From the NCBI GenBank assembly GCA_022496185.1, contig WTXG01000159.1, positions 1 to 64,000 of the forward strand: a DNA stretch of 64,000 nt, in the 5' to 3' direction. Position 1 is the stretch's first letter, and each line of letters begins with the position of its first letter. This DNA comes from Multifurca ochricompacta. Taxonomy: Eukaryota; Basidiomycota; Agaricomycetes; Russulales; Russulaceae. Under the pieces are notes generated by a model, which did not search any database, was not told the origin of the DNA, and worked only from the letters and a program-made list of their open reading frames with translations. The position numbers and the translations under genes are program-made. This document shows, one piece after another, positions 30,665-42,604 of this stretch.

Positions 30665-33445
30665 AGTACTTTGCATACTCCTTTTGAACAATAGCTTCAG
30701 CAGTATTGATCCAGCCCTTTGGCCACTGGCACTGTTGAAAATATTTGAGTTTCAACTGTGGGTGAAGCACTGAGAGGTTGATGCAAAATTGAGTATGAGC
30801 AATGGTGATATCACTATGAACATACCCATAGAAATACAGTACACATTGGATAGACCAGTTTTCCAATAATACTTGCTGATGCTTTTGCAAGCAAAGGTAA
30901 GTGCATGCTTCACAGATGGAGAGAGTGGTTTGACAGTGTTGTCACTAAGCAATGCATCAATGCGGTCCATAGTTGGGATGACATTGGCAATTGATGAAAC
31001 TCAATCTTGAGAGAAGAACAGTGTTGCATCTTTATATATCTTATGTGAAAGATCAGCACCAAAATGCCACTCTACCAGATGAGAGACATACCTTAAGTAC
31101 CCATAAGAGATCCCCAATAATCTTCCAGTCATCATCAAGTTCATACTTGTGGAGCTTCAAGGATTTGTTGGCAGTGATGTCATCAATTGCAGGGCAATAC
31201 TTGAGAGCCACCTTTGCCATGTCATAGGTTGAATTCTAGCAGTCTTGACATCATGTGGAATGAGGCAAATAGGGAGTTTGTGAGTGATGCAGGTCTTGTG
31301 CCACACAGGAAGAGTATTAGTTGTTGATTGGATGATGGCAAAAGATAGTTTTTGAATCTAGAGAGATTAAACATGAGCAGATTGACAATAAATGTGAGAT
31401 AACAGTACATACCTTGTTGAGCGTTGTGCACACAGCTACTGTGTTCTCCAACAACTGCTCACGAGCCTCTTCATCCAACACACCAAGTGGATCCTCCTCA
31501 CTGTCATTGTCATCCTCATCATTGTTGTCATCATCCTACCATCTTCATGATCTTCATAAATCTTTTCAGGGCCCTTTTCAGGATCTTCTTCATCTTTGCC
31601 ATCACAATCATTGTCCTTTGGTGATGCACTAAATGGTTTAAGTAATGCCTTGGCAGAGAGTTGGATGGTGTGATTAAAGCACCGAACATGATTGGCAGCA
31701 TCAAAGGAGTTGGGAGGCTTATCAAGGAACACTGTTTGTTTGTCATTTGAAGTGGCATTGTCTCCATTGAATGCAAGGATCTGCCAGTAGAATTTCAGAC
31801 ACTAATACACATATTTATGTCAGTTTAACTGACCTTATTTGTGAGCCCATGCTCAATGAGCATGTCATGAAAGGCTTGTGCAAGGGCTTCCCCAGTATGG
31901 GACTGGAGGATCAGGAGGTGAATGTTGGTAGTATACATCATGCACACCAACAAACTTACCTCAGGAACTTCTGTGATATCCAAAACAAAGGCCAACAGGT
32001 GACCCTCATGGTGCAAATGAACTGTCCATGCCACAAATGCATGATGGTTTGGTGAAGTCCAAGCATCAGTTGTCAAAGTGAACATGACCAGAATGCTCCT
32101 GAAAATGTATGAGTATAGTTAGCATGGATAGAAAATCAAGGTTACCTTGAGAATTTTATTAATGTGTGCTTGACACTTCTCAAAGGAGAGCTTGGCATCA
32201 TGTGCCACTGTCATTGGGGTTGGAAGAGAAGTACCTGGGCACCCTGCCTTCATTAGTTGTTGAAATTCATGATCATTGACAATGTTCATTGCATGGTTAC
32301 TCTCAGCACACCACCTGGCTATGTGGGCCCTGGGTTGGAGGTTAAGAGTTAGAGACATGATAGTACAGTAAAACAAATGACAAACCTTGTTTCATAAGTT
32401 GTATGTGCACAATGGCTGATTGACTGTGAAGCTTGACCAAGTGGCAAAAGATGCAAAGATTGAGCCATCCTGGGCACCAGAGGAAGCTTTCTTGAATGCA
32501 GCATCAACCACATCAGCTCCAAAGCACTTAATTGCATGGGCTTTCAGGTTTGAGGTGGCAGCATGATCTTGTGAGTCTTGAAAACAGCAACCCCACCACC
32601 CTTGGATTTGCAGTGTTTGGCAGCACACTTGAAAAAATGGAATAATTGATTGTTCTCTGTGTCAATCTTGACATCACTCTTGAAGAAACTGTAGATGGGT
32701 GAGTGCCAGGTTTTCTGCAGACACTCTGCAATACAAATGGATCAGCACTTGAAATAGGTCCAACAGAAGGACAGGACTTACTGAGTTCTTGTTGTTCTGG
32801 TGTTTCATCTATAGATTTTCCATCTTCTTCTTTGTCAATTTCAATAATGGACAGCTCCCTGGTTGAGTTCCCATTGTTAACTGCAATATAGATGTAAATT
32901 AAAACAGACAAATGAAGAAGAAATACATACATGAATCACCTGCAACAGATCCACCAGAACTTAATGACTTGTGGTGCATTTTGAATGGGTGTGAAATAGC
33001 AGCAGCATCATGTCTGAAAGCATGTTTGACAGACTTCACAGCCTTCTTGGAAGCCTGTGTGGTGCTTGAGGTGACAGAGAGAAGTGAGGGTGAGTGGAGA
33101 ATAGGTGATTTAGGCATGAGGTGAGAGATGAGGTTGAAAAGACTGGAGTGAAAGGTAAGTAAGTAGCTTGATCTTATACTGGATGATATGCACTTTGTAG
33201 TCTCAAAATAATCTCAACCAGAATTCTGGTTGAGAGGGTAGATTGCATGTCACCTGACAATTGCAGCTCATCTCAGGGGACTAAGCAGTGGTAGCATGGA
33301 TACCTAACACAGCAGACATGATTAGTGGCATCACCATTCACATGGAGTCAAAGGACAGCAACCATGATGCAGTCCAAAGGTGTTCACAAAAGATCAACCT
33401 AGAGCACAAAATACTAACCCAAAGCACTGAAAGTCAACAAGCCAC
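30665..33445 (-). pseudogene. hAT-1 transposase gene (3' truncated, with introns)
   Basis: Minus-strand hAT-family transposase. It starts at 33117 (MPKSPILHSPS). A zinc-finger-like region follows (HSPIYSFFKSDVKID ... FKCAAKHCKSKGG near 32600-32700). Then come AHIARWCAESNHAMNIVNDHE, the catalytic-domain block TTDAWTSPNHHAFVAWTVHL (about 32060), an SHTGEALAQAFHDML block, a long acidic stretch, and MDRIDALLSDNTVKPLSP (near 30960). Several probable introns with GTAAGT or GTATGT ... CAG borders can be read. One frameshift is visible near 32580. The C-terminal dimerisation domain is missing because the copy ends at 30665. 33118-33445 is its upstream non-coding region, ending CAGTGGCTTGTTG on the minus strand. 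Confidence 0.85.
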
Positions 33446-35617
33446 TGACACCCACATGTAATGTAGACACCACACAACCTCAGACTATATATCAGACTCC
33501 TCCATCACAAGTCATGGAACTGTCCTCCCCTCCCAAAAGAACCCGTGCAATCAGAAAATCAGAAAGAATTGCAGGCAGACTTCCTCAACCTAATTTTCAG
33601 AGGACAAGTCCATGCTCTGAACGACAAGATAGGGCAATCCAAGAAGATTTAGACTTGGATACTGCATGTCCCAATAGGAATCATTGTCTGAATCCTCGCT
33701 TCTACAATGAGGATAATGCAGAGTTTGTGCAGGGTTCTTCCAGACTTGGACAGATGGATCTACTCAATGCTGCAGGATCCCTTACAGAGATCCTCTCACT
33801 TTTAAAGAAGCAATGGAGTCTGATAATGCCAGTGATTGGCTTGAGGCATGTCAATATGAAATTGATGCCTTAGAAAAACTTAAAGTGTGGCACCTTGAAG
33901 ACCTTCCAGAAGGTAGAAAGGCTGTAAAGTCCAAGTGGGTCTTTAAATTGAAAGCAGATGGATGCTTTCATGCTAGGCTTGTAGCAAAAGGGTTCACCCA
34001 AATAGAGGGGGTGGACTTCATGAAACCTTCTCCCCAGTCACCAGATTTGAGTCTCTTAGACTATTATTAGCATTGGCGCACTTGAGGATTGGGAAATCCA
34101 CCAATGGATGTCAAATTGGCATTCTTACATGGACCTGGATGAGGAGATTTATATGGAGCAACCTATTGGTTTCATTGTTGCTGGACAAGAGTCCAAAGTT
34201 TGTAGGCTACAGAAGGCTCTGTATGGCCTCAAACAAGCTTCCTGAGCATGGAACTTACAATTCCATGCAGTTCTCAATGAACTGAGCTTTACTCAGACAT
34301 ACTCTGATGCAGGAGTATATGTGTATCATCACCAAGAGGGGGATGGTTCACTTTTTGTCATTTTATATGTTGATGACATCACTATACTTGGGTCCTCCAC
34401 TAAGAAGATTCAATGGCTGAAGGACTCTCTATCTAGCCGATATGAGATGACTGATCTTGGCAAATCCAGTCCTACCTTGGAGTTAACATCACCAGGGATT
34501 GTCCTAACAAGACACTGGATATTGATCAGACAGCCTATGTATCTTCAATAGTTGAGAGGTTTGGAATGGGGGATTCCAACCAGTATATACTCCTCTACCC
34601 TCTGGTGTGGATGTTCATTTGGTCAAATTTGAAGACCAGGCATCTACCTCTGATATTAAGAGGTATCAGCAGTTAATGGGGTCTCTGCTTTGGGTGCAGA
34701 TTGGAAGCAGACCAGACATTAGTTTTGCTGTTGCACGCCTTAGCCAATTTGCTTCCAACCCTTCCCAGCAGCACATGCAACTAGCAAAGTATGTCTTAGC
34801 TTATTTAAATGCTACAAAAGACTACAAGTTGCACTATTCTGGAGGGAATGGTGAAGTTAGCCTTCATGGCTATGCAGATTCCTCATGGGGAGATCAAGAG
34901 GACTGCCACTCCACCTCAGGCTATGTCTTTTTCCTTGCAAATGGAGCCATCAGTTGGTGCTCTAGGAAACAAAAGACAGTAGCACAGTCCACCACAGAAG
35001 CTGATTATATGAGCCTTGCTGAGGCTTCAAATCAGGCTGCGTGGTATAGGACGTTCTTGCAGGAGTTGGGATATGAAGTTACATCACCCATACAACTGCA
35101 TTGTGACAACAAGGGTGCAGTAGATCTTGCATTAAACCCTGTCACAGGAAGGTGATCAAAGCACATACCAATAAAGTACCATGCCATTAGGGAGTATGTA
35201 GAATCACACCAGATTGACTTGGTGTGAACTCCCACTGGAGAGATGCTGGCAGATGGCCTTACAAAGTCTCTGACTAGATCATCTTTTGATCTCATGGTAA
35301 CTGGATTTGGACTAGTGCTGGAATGAGCTGGAATCTGGAGACTATGTATACCAGTCTCACTTTCCCACCATGCAACATGAGCATGTTCTCGACCTCAAGA
35401 GTGATGCAAGTGGTGTGTGCATGCCAGAAGTAGGCATTCAAATATGTCAGGCATTTCAGCCTGCATAAGCGAATCTACAACTCACTCACAAACCCCACAC
35501 TTCTCATTGACTCGTCCTCAACATTGCTGGCTGGTGACATGCTCATTCAATTGTGAACAGCAGTGTGCTCATTTAATTCATTTCCACCTAATGATTGATG
35601 CCTTCACCATGGAGGGA
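33446..35617 (+). pseudogene. pol: Copia-2b pol: linker, RT, RNase H (5' truncated)
   Basis: About 97% like Copia-1 by eye, starting in the proline-rich linker after integrase. It contains the RT start (SKWVFKLKADG), YVDD (ILYVDDITILG near 34365) and RNase H (STTEADYMSL, HCDNKGAVDLA). It reads CGA where Copia-1 has a TGA at 6539, but shares the TGA at the KQAS codon. Many one-base deletions shift the frame (near 33770, 34020, 34077, 34110, 34463, 34581). A TGA near 35155 replaces an Arg codon. It overlaps Copia-2a in content, so it is a separate copy. The 3' untranslated region and purine tract precede the LTR. Confidence 0.9.
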
Positions 35618-36129
35618 TGTTGACACAGACATGTCTGGAGATGCTTCAGGCATCTAAGGATCGCTTTAGCTGTAGATAAGATTAGATTAGGTTCCGGAGT
35701 TTTGGACTTTTTACAATATCTTTATTACATTTCTTTCTCACCTTACTCAGCTGATTAGTGATGCACTTAGTAATGTGCAGTAAGCACGTGATATCTCTTT
35801 GGCCAATGGCCTTTACCCTCATTGTTTATTGTCCAGCACTTGTGGACTTATTCCCAGTGCACACAGACCATTTCCCCTGGCCCCCATGGGTATATAAGGG
35901 TGTCTGTTTTTGTCCTTTACACTTCAGAGTTCTTCTTCCTCTGAAGTGTAAGTCATCTTTACTTTACTTTCTACTTTTCCTTTGACTAACATTCTCTCTG
36001 TAGATAACTTGTCTTTTAGGTCAGTAGTATAGTATTATAGAGTTCTTCTTCCTCTGAAGTATAACTTGTCTTTTAGCCTAACATGCTACTAACCACAGTC
36101 AGTATAACCAGCAGCATGTTTGTTTGACA
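35618..36129 (+). repeat. Copia-2b 3' LTR, 512 bp
   Basis: An uninterrupted LTR of the Copia-1 family, TGTTGACACAG ... TTGTTTGACA. It shows the LTR without inserts and confirms the boundaries deduced for Copia-1. It has a TATATAAGG box, and the R hairpin with a shortened loop. No matching target duplication is found, consistent with a truncated partner. Confidence 0.93.
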
Positions 36130-37652
36130 TTGACTACATCATTTGTTGTTGGCAGGTCTTGTAAGGCTGACTTTGGTTGCATTGCAACCAAACAGTTTCA
36201 GAAGGTGGTTTTGTTTGCAACAGCAAGGGACTAATGGAGGTGATGGGGATATGAGTGTTACTTTCCTCTAATGGTGAGTCTTACCTGGTCATTGACTGCA
36301 ATGAATTGAGTGACTGCACAAAGCACATCTTCTCAGGTAAACACAGGTGCATTCATTGGCTTTCCAACTGACATGTCCAATGTTCCCTGTGTCCCCACCT
36401 TCTTTCCCCTTCTTTCTTCTTCAATCTTTTTCCAGAGTGGGCATGGCATTGCCCAATGGTGCTCAGGTATGTTTTCTTTCTTGCATTGTTCCTGGTATAT
36501 TGAATAATGTTGACAGATGTGCTGCCAACAGGAGGATTTACCCCTGGTGAGGAACACTTTCCACTTGGTGTTCTTCCTCACAAATTCTTCATCATTTCTA
36601 TCAAAGCTCTGGTAAGTGATCTTTTATTCTCATGAATTATTACTTGCATATATTACACCAATGTCCAGTTGGTGTATCCACCCTACTATCATCCATAATG
36701 AACTTGACTGTGATTTATCTGTGAAGATCAGTTGAATGTCCCTTGCCTTGTCCTTTTGTGTATGGACCTCAGACAGGATGGGTAGGTGATAATCTTGGAG
36801 CCCATCTCCCTTGACATCTGTTAACATTTTGTATAGAAGATAAATTGCAAGCTTCATACCTCAGAGTCATCCAGTGAATCATGCCCACTCAACACCTCAG
36901 GTTTGTCACATTCATTCTGAACCTCCTCATCCTCACTAGCTTCCTTTGATGGTTTTGCACAGTGTTTCTTCCAAGGCCTATGATCAGGCTCTTCATCTGA
37001 GGATTCTTCTGAACATTCATCCACTGCTGCTTGCTTCAAAGACCTGTTGTTCTTTGCTGGTGCTTTTGTTAGTCCTACCTTTTTTGGAGCTGGTTTCTTT
37101 GCTGGTGCCTTTGTGTGTGCTGTGCTTTTACCCTTTATGGTTGGAGCATTGGTTTTTGCCATGTTGTATTGACACATTAATGAACACAAGTGATATTGCA
37201 CTGTATACTGACATTGTTTGGCAGTGTATTGTGTTTGCCACTTGCAATTTGATCCTCTGAGTTGGTACTTCTGTTGACATGACCTTAATATAAGAAATTG
37301 TGCCATTATATTTCATGAGGGTGTGTAACTCAGTGGTTAGAGCAATGGACCCAGCTATGTCTGGTAGGTCTTGGGTTCAATCCACGATGCAGCCATTATT
37401 TTTGGGTTTCAGGAGCTGACATAATACCTAAGAAATCAATGGTCTTTGTATTATGTACATAGATAAAAGACTGGTTGCAACCAGTGTAAACTGGTTTTCA
37501 TCAGTCTTTCAAAATTCTGTAATAGTGTGCAACCAGCAACTGATAAGTCTGGGAATCTGTGCAACCACAACTGATGGTCCAGTTGCATTCAGTTGGGTTT
37601 GGTCCAGTTTCAGTTGTTTTTTTGGTTTGGGCAACTGGACCTTTAAACACTA
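36130..37652 (-). pseudogene. hAT-3 transposase, N-terminal part with split BED finger
   Basis: It starts at 37161 with a basic Lys/Ala/Pro-rich leader (MAKTNAPTIKGKS, AKKPAPKKVG), then an acidic segment (ECSEESSDEEPDH). After an intron comes DYHLPILSEVHTQKDKARDIQLIF. The first pair of a BED-type zinc finger (HWCNICK, near 36665) is separated by a second intron from its partner (CWQHICQHYSIY, near 36510). A third exon runs to a block like ALAVADKPVFRNCLV. It stops at 36129 in the Copia-2b LTR. The upstream end appears to be TAGTGTTTAAAGGTCC on the minus strand at 37652. The gene is inserted in hAT-2. Confidence 0.75.
37319..37395 (+). repeat. tRNA-derived SINE-like segment (copy 3)
   Basis: A-box TAACTCAGTGGTTAGAGC and B-box GGGTTCAATCC at tRNA spacing, upstream of the hAT-3 coding region. 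No pairing acceptor stem is present, so it is not a tRNA gene. It is related in sequence to copies 1 and 2. Confidence 0.6.
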
Positions 37653-37932
37653 CTTAGGATCTATGGAAATCTGTTAAGTTTATATTCCTCATCACTTGTT
37701 TGGATACTGACCTTATCAGAAATACCAAAGTCATCAAGAATCTTTGCAAATGCAGCAGCAAGGTTCAATCCTGAATGCAACATGGCCACCTCAACAAGAT
37801 CAAGAAGCATGGCAACAGGGACACCATCCCACTCAAAGTGGACTGTAACAGCAATATAAGCTTTGTGGTTAGGTAACATCCATGCATCTAACACAAAGTT
37901 CAAGGCACCATCATATCTCCACACTGCCACAG
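37653..37932 (-). pseudogene. hAT-2 transposase, catalytic-domain fragment
   Basis: The minus strand reads ALNFVLDAWMLPNHKAYIAV, then VAMLLDLVEVAMLHSGLNLA and ILDDFGISDKV, the DAWTSPNHKA-type block of hAT transposases. The upstream half is at 45306 across the Gypsy-2 insertion (TSD CACAG). The downstream part is cut by hAT-3. Confidence 0.85.
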
Positions 37933-38509
37933 TGTTACATCCAGTGTGGGACATTCTACACGACTTGTGTAACAGCGTATCGTTTGTAATCAGATAAGAA
38001 ACCAATAAGGCTTCTTGGAGTGAAATGGAATGAGTCAAAGTCAAAGGGGCTGTTCCCAAAGACAATGTTGAGTGGAGAAGTGTCAGAAACACTGAGATAG
38101 ATGAGTCAAGGTCCAAAGGGAATGTCCAGAAGACAAGCACCAATGTATTCAATAAGTTGAGTCTGAGGTCTACAATGTAGCTACAGTGGACTTATATACA
38201 TAATCAAATGAGTGTCTAAAGATAAGATAACACAGAGTCATGTGGGCCCAAATATATGAAAGTGGAGGGTGTAGAGCCAAGCTTCTGATAGGGAATTAAG
38301 TAAGTGTCTGGTCGTAATGATAAGGAGATAAGAGAACAATCATAAGTAAAGCGGCACAAACAAAGACAAAGGCAATCATGGGGAAGGGAGCAAGGCACAT
38401 GATGGGTCCCAGGAAGGAGATGTAATCAAGAAATGTAGCATAGGGGGAAGGGCAGGGTCATCATTGGGGAGGGTGAAGAAAAGTGGGTTGCTAGGCAAGG
38501 GTCATAACA
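37933..38509 (-). repeat. Gypsy-2 3' LTR
   Basis: It is bounded by TGTTACATCC on the left and GGTCATAACA on the right, as seen on the plus strand. Next to it, 38510-38525 reads on the minus strand as AGAAGAGGGGGTGA, the polypurine tract. R-start sequence AAGTTGAGTCT (plus strand) lies near 38155. Confidence 0.95.
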
Positions 38510-38540
38510 TCACCCCCTCTTCTGGTTCTAGCAGACCCAG

Positions 38541-39670
38541 CTAGAAACGACTCATACCATCATCATCCTGCACCAGGTCCAAATAATCATCAGCTACATT
38601 ATGGTCATCCATGGTGTAGTTCTCCTTGTCCTCATCCTGGGGACATCTGTGAGCATGGAGAAACCCATAAGGGCTGCGCTGTCCACATGAGTAGCAGAGG
38701 TCATGAATGGGGCAATCCAACTTGTGATGCCCTGAGTTGTGATGAAGACACTTGCCACACCACCCAGAGGGGTTGATAATCATTGGAGTGACAATGACGG
38801 CACCACTTGCAGTTGAGGGGACAGTTCCAACTGATGTGGTACTTACTGTCACACCACCAACATGTTTCTCCACAAGGGTTCTTGTGCATATGTGGCATTT
38901 CAAATTGGTTTGGCAGCAGCATCGGAGCAGCTCCCAATGATCATGGAGGGAGGGGTCATGCATACATGTCAGCGTACCTCTTGGCGATGGTCTGGTATGC
39001 ATCCCCTTCTCCAACCTCTTCCTGATCTCTACCAGTTCCTGTTCTACCTGGAACATCCCATTCATCAGCCTCATCATCATCTTCGTGTGTTCTTTGTATT
39101 GTTTATTGAGTGTTGTATGTAGCGTCAGATTCTTCTGCAGTCTCATTACCTCAGCTTTAAGATGCAGAAGATGCATGTCATTCAGCACTTCATCTATTGG
39201 AAGGCTTGGGAATCGTCAGTGGCTAAATGTCCAAGCTGTTGTCACTCATTGTGTGATGGAGGGCCCATATATCTTCTTCCAAATAGACTGGGCTCCATAA
39301 CAGGGCCTTCTTCTTCATACATCAGCCACATCCATCCCTCCATTGGTGTAGAAATGTACTTGGCATGTGACTTCTCCATCAGCCATAGTGATCTTGAGGG
39401 GAAGTACATGGACGAGTTCAGGTTGTTGGCAAAGAATGGGAACTCTGGGACTTCATCATCCAACTCCATCCCCAAGAGGTTGTTCAGGTGAGGTTCTTTG
39501 CAGTGGTCAAAGTGTCATTGGGGTTGGGAGATTGGTTTTTGACTGCGCTTTGGCAGCTTCATATCGATGGGGGAGGAGGGATGCGTGGAAGGATGAGCGA
39601 TGGGAAGTTCTCACAACTACAATGGAGGAGGTGAAGGCATCAACAGCGGCATGGCAGCGACAAAAGACAT
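38541..39670 (-). pseudogene. Gypsy-2 ORF3: coiled coil and CCHC knuckles
   Basis: Extra ORF after pol, homologous to 53414-54612. On the minus strand it starts MSFVAAM at 39670, includes MELDDEVPEFPFFANN (39475 region), then a coiled-coil-like segment (LKAEVMRLQKNLTLHTTLN, EQELVEIRKRLE), a canonical zinc knuckle CWWCDSKYHISWNC, a CGKCLHHNSGHHKLDC knuckle variant and CYSCGQRSPYGF. It ends in an acidic tail (DDYLDLVQDDDG) at 38541. Frameshifts near 39640, 39330 and 38990, several of them single-base deletions, break it. Function is unknown; nucleic-acid binding is inferred from the knuckles. Confidence 0.8.
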
Positions 39671-39779
39671 GATGGACTGGATGGTGTTAGAACGTTGCTG
39701 AGAGAGCATGTACTGGGGAATCGATGGGGTCTGGGGTTGCTCCTTTTAAGCATTCTTGGGCCTTCTGGGTGTCAGGTAT

Positions 39780-41285
39780 GGAACTCCGAGATAAGGACCA
39801 GGGCAAAGATATCCCGGCTGGTTCCCACGAGTTGTCAGAGTCTGGGAATCCTTCCACTAACTAGGTAGTGCAGTTTGTGCCCTCAGCCTTTTCGCCCTGA
39901 GTCTAGAATGTGTTCCACTTCCCACTCCTCTTCTCTGTCGATAAGGTCAGGTGGGGGTCTCGGAAAGTTCTCCCCATGAATGGAGGTTTCCTATACAGGG
40001 TCAGAAGCTTGGCATGGAAGACGGGATGGATCTTCCATTTGGCGGCAACTGTAGTTCATAGGATATGTCTGACAGCTTCCTTGTGATCTGGAAGGGTCCG
40101 TGACATCAGGGCGCTAACTTGGCCAAGGGGTGTGACATGTGAATGTTCCTCCCTCGAGCCACACCCAGTCATTGGTCTGATAAGGTGTGAATGTGCTTGG
40201 CTGTGCAGCCAGAAGTTGCTGTGCCTTTGCCAGGTTTTCATTGGCTATTGCCATAGCTCTTCCCATTGGCTATCCATTGAGTTACGGAAGGGAGTTGGTA
40301 GGCTTATCTGTCCATGTGGTGCAGAGTCCAGCCCATGATAAGGGAAAAGGGGGTGCTTTTGTTGTTCCATTGGGCCATGAGTTGTGAGCAAACTCCAGTT
40401 GACAGCCATTCTGCCCAGTCATCTTGTGGCTTTGCACCAAAACCAAGGTATTGTTCTAACCATTGGTTTGTTCGCTCGACTGTCTGTCCGTTTGTGGATG
40501 ATAAGCCATCGAGATATTCTGTGCAATGTCTAACATTTTGCATAGGGCTTTGCAAATGCCAATGTGAATTGGTATTGGTGGATATGATCTTCCTGGGGAG
40601 TCTTAGTGGTGGTATACATGGTTCAGGTAGAGCTTCGCCACTCCTTGGCTGTAATAGTTTCATTGCAGGGAATGAATAGGGCCGCCTTGGAGCAATCATG
40701 GTCAGTGATCATAAGGATGGTGTCAAAGCCCTGTGACTTGGGTAGTTTGACAATGAAGTCCATGGCGATGGTCTGGAAAGGAGTTGACGAGATGGGAGTA
40801 ATGGGGTGTATTGGCGGGACTTTCGGGTGTGTATTAACCTTGTTTGCTTGACATGCTGCACATCCCTGTATGTAGCTCTCAACATCCTTCTTCATATTGG
40901 GCCACCAATAGTCTCTTTTGGCAAGGGTGTAGGTATTGGCGATGCCAGGGTGGCCAGCAGAAGGGAGGTCATGGTGAAAATGGATCACCCCCCTCTTAAT
41001 GTTGTCGCCACTGGTGACAACAAGTCGATCTCCATCTTTCCACCAAAGGCCTTTAATTTCTTTTAAATTGTGTGCTTTGGCCCATGAATGGCATAGTTCT
41101 TGGTTCATATTTTGGGAAATCTGTGCCCATAGATCCATGTTGTGGAGACTGACCACAGCGGTTTTTGCAAATACTTCCTCTGGGAGGACAGTGACGTCAT
41201 TATTGTCATCCTCGCCCATGTGCATATCTGGCCTGCATGACAGCGCATCCGCTCTAGCATTCTGGCTTCCAGCAATGTGTTTCAA
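39780..41285 (-). pseudogene. pol: Gypsy-2 integrase and chromodomain
   Basis: 40623-41285 carries the integrase zinc region (GHPGIANTYTLAKRDYWWPN ... CAACQANK), the first catalytic Asp (AMDFIVKLPK) and TDHDCSKAAL. 40304-40699 carries TVERTNQWLEQYLGF and DDWAEWLSTG. A decayed chromodomain (EEEWEVEHILDSG, HYLV) lies near 39790-39990. Stops and frameshifts are frequent. Confidence 0.82.
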
Positions 41286-42496
41286 GGTGAAGTTGTATTC
41301 TTCTAACTCCAGGACTTCTCATGCCACACACTGACTGATTTTGTGGGGTTCCTTCCAATACAATAGGTTGAAATGGTCAGTGTGGATGATGGTTTTATGA
41401 GGAGTTCCTGCCAGATAGGGTCACCAGTGTCGTAATGCCTTGACTATGGCTAAGAGTTCCCTATCCCATATATCATAATTCTGTTCAGCTGGGGAGAAGG
41501 TTTCAGAGTAGTATGCCACTGGGTGAAGTGTTTGTGTGGCATCTCTCTGGTATAACACTGCCCCGTTTGCAAAGTGAGAGGTGTCTACTTCCAATTCAAA
41601 GGGGTGACTCAGATCCAGTTGGATGAGTACTGGTTCAGAGCCAACGAGGTCCCTGATCTGCTCAAATGCCTGTTGCTGTGCTATGCCCCAGTGCCATGGT
41701 ACATCTTTTTTCAATAGATTGTTCAATGGTCATGTGATGCCAGAGAATCCCTTGACAAAGCGCCAGTAGAAGTTACAAAACCCAATGAATGATCAGATGT
41801 CCTTGACACAGGTTGGTACAGGCCATTCCCAGATCCCTTGTACTTTAATGAGATCCATGCACACTTGTCCCCCTTCCAGGATGACCCCTAGGTACTCAAT
41901 GCTTCGTTGTTTGAAGGAGCATTTAGCTGGTTTGAGGTACAGGTCGTGTTCTTGTAATATGTCCAGTACCTGATGCACATGGTCTTGATGGTGGTCTAAA
42001 TTGTCCAGGGTGGCTACTAGGATGTCGTCCATGTAGACTACCACTTCACCAGTGAGAATGAGATTGCAGAAGATGTGGTTCATCATGGATTGGAATGTTG
42101 CTGGCAAGTTCGTGAGACCAAAGAACATGACGTTGGGTTCAAACAACCCTTGGTTTGTTTTGAATGCCACTTTGCACTGGTCACCTTCTTTGATCCTAAC
42201 ATTGTTGTAACCCCATCACACATCCATCTTTGAGAAGAGGGACTTGTCCCTCATGGTGTCAATGAGCTCAGAGATGAGCGGCAGGGGGTAGGCGTTTTTC
42301 ACAGTATGAGCATTGATTCATCGGTAGTCCTGGACTGGTCGTAGCTTGCCATCCTTCTTTTTGATAAAGAAGAAGGGTGAGGTGTACTGTGACTTGGATG
42401 GGCGGATGTACCCTTTTGCAAAATGTTCCTCAGGAATTCTGTCAGTGCCACCTGTTCAGACTGGGACAGTGGATAAATTTTGCAATCTATCGCCAC
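41286..42496 (-). pseudogene. pol: Gypsy-2 reverse transcriptase and RNase H
   Basis: [14 protein letters not shown] frame at 42299-42496, then [22 protein letters not shown] ([13 protein letters not shown]) and CSFKQRSIEYLGVILE at 41793-42170. RNase H: LEVDTSHFANGAVLYQRD and YDIWDRELLAIVKALRHW at 41421-41726. Breaks are a mixture of frameshifts and TGA at Arg codons. Confidence 0.85.
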
Positions 42497-42604
42497 CGGC
42501 GTATCAGGGAGCGGATCTATGGCATGATCCCATGGTTGGGAGGGTGAAAACGCTGCGACTCTTCTTCAGAGAATACCTTCCAATGCTGGTGGTAGGTACT
42601 CGTA

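Noticed and set aside
28017..36129. One complete copia element bounded by 28017 and 36129
   Set aside because: The left LTR piece is inverted and lacks U3, the 5' and 3' coding parts overlap in content and differ in divergence from Copia-1, and the flanks show no target duplication.
38752..39300. Plus-strand ORFs in the Gypsy-2 region
   Set aside because: They are antisense shadows of ORF3, which is conserved in Gypsy-3 on the coding strand.
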